In this document: one piece after another, positions 59,486 through 63,571 of the stretch
How the letters are laid out: each line of letters starts with the position of its first letter
Position numbering within the stretch: position 1 is the first letter of the stretch
Source: Actinomycetes bacterium
Lineage (GTDB): Bacteria; Actinomycetota; Acidimicrobiia; Acidimicrobiales; RAAP-2
Assembly: GCA_021799615.1 (NCBI GenBank)
Contig: JAJZAC010000002.1
Location: 1 to 63,571 of the forward strand
Direction of reading: 5' to 3'
Length of the DNA: 63,571 bases
Notes under the pieces: generated by a model
What the model saw: only the letters and a program-made list of their open reading frames with translations
The model's database searches: none
Told to the model about the DNA's origin: nothing
Program-made: the position numbers and the translations under genes

Positions 59486-59870
59486 GCCGAACCTCCCCCG
59501 GGCGACGAGCGCCCTCGCTGTCCCTATCTCTCCTCGACCGTCTCCGCCGGTGCCGGCCACCCAGTGCCACCCAGTGCCACCCAGTGCCACCCGGTGCCAG
59601 CAGGTGCCAGCAGGTGCCGCCGACGGAACGTGCCGTGACGACGCCGACGGTGGCACCCGGGCCTGCGACGGGGTCCGGCTGCGTCGACCACGAAAGTAGA
59701 ACACATTTCAGTTTTCGGTGCCAGCCTCGGTCGAGGCGGACATGTCAGCGGTGCGATACCTGTACGTCTGCGGATGTCCGCGGGTGTCTCGATGTGCAGG
59801 CCCCTCGATCGGTCGACGTCGCTGCGCTGGCACGACTGACACCGGCGGTCCGAATGCGTACGATGCCTCC
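59486..59870. other. 385-bp divergent intergenic region
   Basis: It contains a 10-bp tandem array (ccagtgccac and ccaggtgccag-like variants, 59559-59618), a KstR-like half-palindrome at 59697-59710 inside the AT-richest stretch (cacatttcagttttcgg), and the -10 of the plus-strand gene. The DUF35 transcript would have a long leader if it starts near the palindrome. No gene is seen here. Confidence 0.6.
59697..59710. promoter_or_regulatory. KstR-like operator candidate
   Basis: TAGAACACATTTCA matches the KstR steroid-regulon pattern tnnAACnnGTTnnA with one mismatch (GTT is ATT). It lies upstream of the thiolase/DUF35 unit, a gene type that KstR or KstR2 controls in mycobacteria and rhodococci. 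The match is imperfect. Confidence 0.3.

Positions 59871-59873
<3 letters not shown>
59859..59873 (+). promoter_or_regulatory. -10 element for leaderless start
   Basis: TACGAT at 59859-59864, six bases before ATG 59871, with no Shine-Dalgarno sequence. Confidence 0.4.
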
Positions 59874-61556
<1,683 letters not shown>

Positions 61557-61557
61557 G

Positions 61558-61576
61558 CCCGGGAGCCTGACCCGGG
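61558..61576. terminator. Short GC hairpin after the polyproline gene
   Basis: CCCGGG (61558-61563) and CCCGGG (61571-61576) can pair around a 7-nt loop just after the stop codon, in the gap between two convergent genes. No T-run follows. Confidence 0.35.
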
Positions 61577-61717
61577 ACCCCGCCACGCGGCGCGCCTGAC
61601 CAGCGGCACGAGCGACCGACGCAGGGCTCGTTCCGACCGCTCCGGTCCCTCCGACCGTTCCGCCCCAGATCGGACGGGCGCCGGGCGCCGTTCGCGGCCC
61701 CCGCATCGCCGTTGCTC

Positions 61718-63229
61718 CTACTCGAGCGGTCGGACCGCTTCCGGCGCCGGGTCCTGGTCCGCTGCGCCGCTCCCCGACGCCGATGCGACCAGCGCCTCGA
61801 AGAACCCCCGGTCGTGCAGGAGGGGCACCTCGGCCAAGAAGAGCTTCCCGTAACGCTCGAAGTACATGAGCTGTTTCCCGAGGAGGTAGGTCGCCCGGTC
61901 GAAGTCGGAGGTGGTCCCTCCCGACTGGTCGGCCAGCCGGCGAAGGCGGCGCTGCGCTCTGAACCGCCCGACCAAGGCGACGAGGGAGCGATTGCCCGCC
62001 TCGATGCCCTGGGCTTTCGCTGCCTGGATCTGCGGGGCCTGGATGAGTGCCCCCAGACTGACCTCGCCGAACGGACGGAGGAGCACCGGTTCGATCAGCG
62101 ACCGGACGAACTGGCCGAGCTCCTCGTCCGAGAGACCCAACCCGTGTTGCATCGTCGGTCCGTAGGTACGGGTGAGGTGCGCGGCGATGTCGTCCCACGC
62201 CGTCTCGTCCCCCAACGCGGCCTGGAGGAGCCGGACGAAGAAGTGGTGGGAGTCCGGATCGAGCCGGCCGACGATCCCCCAATCGATGATACCGAGGCGG
62301 CCGTCGCGGAGGAGCAGCATGTTCCCTGCGTGCACGTCGCCGTGGAACGCGCCCCACCGCACCGACGTCAGGAAGAAGGCGCGCACCACGTCCTCCACGA
62401 GCGGCGCGGGATCGACCCCGAAGCGGGCGGCTCCCGCCAGGTCGTCGATGGCGACGCCGTCGAGGAGCTCCATGGTGAGGACGTTCGGACCCGAGAGCTC
62501 GGGGAACGGTTCGGGAACGACCAGGCGCGGGAGCGCGATCTCGTCGAGCAGCAGGCGGAACGCCGCCAGCGCACGGGCCTCGTTGCGGAGGTCGAGCTCC
62601 TCGCCGATCTGGACCCTGAAACCGCCGAAGAGCTGCAACAACGTCCCCGCACCCTGGTCGCCGGTCTGCCGGGCTACCAGCTCGAGCAGGGGCTGCAGCA
62701 ACGCCAGGTCCACGGCCACCCCGTGCTCGACCGCGGGACGGAGCACCTTCACGGCCACGGCGCGGCCGTCGTGCAGCGTCGCTCGATGCACCACGGCGAT
62801 GGAGGCCTTGCCGAGCGGGACGGGGTCGAACGTCGCGAAGGCTTCGTCCAGCGCAATGCCGAGATCCGTCTCGACCACGTCCCGCACGATCGGGAACGGC
62901 ACGGCCGGGCCGGTGTCGAGGCAGGATCGGAACTCTTCGGCGAACGCCTCGCCGAAAATCCCGGGTGACGAAGCCACGAGCTGGCCGAATTTCATGTAGG
63001 TGCCGCCCAGTTCCTCGAACGTCCGGCGGAGGGGCCTGGCCAGCACGTCGATCGGGAGGGGGCCGTGTCGCAGGTGACGAGCCTGCCGGAACACCAACGG
63101 TGTGAACTGCCTCCCGGCCACCCTGGCGATCTGCGCGCCCCGTGCAGCCAGCTCCCGTCGCGTCGGTTCTGGCAGGCGCCGGGCATGTACGCGGGGGATT
63201 CGGGGGTCGTCGACGGCCGGGCGAACCAT
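61718..63229 (-). CDS. ABC1/UbiB-family atypical kinase
   Basis: A 503-residue protein of the UbiB/ABC1 protein-kinase-like family: the KxGQ signature YMKFGQLVASSPGIF near residue 90, the ATP loop PLGKASIAVVHRATL (GKAS replaces the usual AAAS), lysine in AVAVKVLRP, catalytic loop FHGDVHAGNMLL and metal motif IIDWG. These enzymes bind ATP and support isoprenoid-quinone or lipid metabolism. The ATG at 63229 is 7 nt after TAGGCT on the minus strand, another leaderless-type start. Confidence 0.92.
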   Translation of the reverse strand: MVRPAVDDPRIPRVHARRLPEPTRRELAARGAQIARVAGRQFTPLVFRQARHLRHGPLPIDVLARPLRRTFEELGGTYMKFGQLVASSPGIFGEAFAEEFRSCLDTGPAVPFPIVRDVVETDLGIALDEAFATFDPVPLGKASIAVVHRATLHDGRAVAVKVLRPAVEHGVAVDLALLQPLLELVARQTGDQGAGTLLQLFGGFRVQIGEELDLRNEARALAAFRLLLDEIALPRLVVPEPFPELSGPNVLTMELLDGVAIDDLAGAARFGVDPAPLVEDVVRAFFLTSVRWGAFHGDVHAGNMLLLRDGRLGIIDWGIVGRLDPDSHHFFVRLLQAALGDETAWDDIAAHLTRTYGPTMQHGLGLSDEELGQFVRSLIEPVLLRPFGEVSLGALIQAPQIQAAKAQGIEAGNRSLVALVGRFRAQRRLRRLADQSGGTTSDFDRATYLLGKQLMYFERYGKLFLAEVPLLHDRGFFEALVASASGSGAADQDPAPEAVRPLE

Positions 63230-63236
63230 GCGGGGC

Positions 63237-63242
63237 AGCCTA
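63237..63242 (-). promoter_or_regulatory. -10 element for leaderless UbiB-like gene
   Basis: TAGGCT on the minus strand, seven bases before ATG 63229; no ribosome binding site lies between. Confidence 0.4.
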
Positions 63243-63283
63243 TGGCCAGTCGGTGCGCGCACCTTGCCGGGGCCGACCCGGCG

Positions 63284-63571
63284 TCACGGGAGGATCCCGT
63301 AGGCGGGCAAGGAGCCGTAAAAGCCGACGTCGCCGAAGGTGAAGATGCCGCCATCGGCGCCGACCAGCCAGTACCCGCCCGAAATCGTCGACCCCGAGGC
63401 AGGGTGGACCGCCGCCATGCCGTCGACCGGCGAGTGGAGGTGGTACGAACCCGCCGAGCCGTAGAAACGGGCGTCGCCGAAGGTGAAGATGCCACCGTCG
63501 GCCGCCACCAGCCAGTAGCCCCCGCCGGTCGGGGTGGCGGCCATGCCCACCACCGGCTGGTTCAGGCGCAT
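63284..63571 (-). CDS. WLV-repeat surface protein, N-terminal part beyond the window
   Basis: Only the last ~95 residues are in the window. They hold two copies of a ~25-residue repeat, [20 protein letters not shown] and [20 protein letters not shown], each ending YGS. I know this repeat from large secreted cell-wall or amidase-linked proteins of Acidimicrobiia. It likely forms a beta-propeller or similar wall-exposed scaffold. The frame continues past the right edge, so the start is not visible. Confidence 0.85.
   Translation of the reverse strand: MRLNQPVVGMAATPTGGGYWLVAADGGIFTFGDARFYGSAGSYHLHSPVDGMAAVHPASGSTISGGYWLVGADGGIFTFGDVGFYGSLPAYGILP

Overview
The window is about 63.6 kb of very high-GC DNA (strong G/C preference in codon third positions, frequent GTG starts) with dense, actinobacterial-type gene content. 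Mycothiol-type isomerase, LLM/F420-type oxidoreductase, SCP2-like thiolase/DUF35, universal stress and TetR-rich content all fit Actinomycetota. The repeat protein at the right edge ([19 protein letters not shown] units) is a surface repeat I associate with the class Acidimicrobiia, so an acidimicrobial chromosome is the best guess. No phage, integrase, transposase or CRISPR array is visible; this looks like chromosome with several accessory blocks. Many genes overlap by 4 nt (GTGA/ATGA) or 1 nt (TGATG), and several starts look leaderless (TANNNT 6-8 nt before ATG).

Layout. 0-13.6 kb: a PIG-L deacetylase (cut by the left edge) divergent from an LpdA-like flavoprotein reductase across a CsoR/CstR-type operator; a MarR-ClC chloride channel pair; acyl-CoA thioesterase; Tat-exported phospholipase C-like enzyme; TrpB-like PLP enzyme; a K+ channel with RCK domain; haloalkane dehalogenase; an MFS transporter coupled to a DinB protein. 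13.6-20.1 kb: an arylsulfatase relic, a DsbA-like protein, then a tightly overlapping set: maleylpyruvate-isomerase-like protein, TetR, SRPBCC, sulfatase, propeller-like protein. 20.2-30.5 kb (minus strand): glycosyltransferase, LLM oxidoreductase, DEAD-box helicase, PPK2, universal stress protein, and a three-gene unit of a P2-type ATPase followed by two TrkA/RCK proteins; a YgaP-like DUF2892 protein lies upstream under a second CsoR/CstR-type operator. 30.8-35 kb: methyltransferase, exported hydrolase, and a small exported protein/DoxX/b561-like set.

35-45.7 kb: Baeyer-Villiger monooxygenase, acyl-CoA ligase, quinone-oxidoreductase-like enzyme and a ThDP enzyme (organic acid/ketone catabolism), a 19-bp tandem repeat array, an unknown helical protein, a frame-split membrane protein, and a second MFS transporter that is a clear paralogue of the first. 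46-48 kb: TetR, YdeI-like protein, small kinase, tRNA-Glu(CTC) and tRNA-Gln(CTG). 48.4-53.5 kb: a TetR/membrane-protein pair and a YtrA-type GntR/ABC exporter with two paralogous permeases. 53.5-59.5 kb: DUF218 protein, gltX, ferredoxin, and two thiolase-fold plus two DUF35 genes in one overlapping unit. 59.9-63.6 kb: a polyproline membrane protein with an extracellular domain, an ABC1/UbiB-like kinase, and the repeat surface protein.

Functionally the most interesting unit is the Na+/K+-ATPase-like pump co-translated with two RCK nucleotide-sensing proteins, in a 30-kb stretch that also holds an RCK-gated K+ channel and a ClC channel with CBS and RCK_C domains: an unusually concentrated ion-homeostasis neighbourhood. 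Second are the paired CsoR/CstR-like operators, which suggest a small reactive-sulfur or metal-responsive regulon. Third is the overlapping sulfatase cluster, and fourth the thiolase/DUF35 cluster whose thiolase-fold proteins lack the usual catalytic Cys and His.
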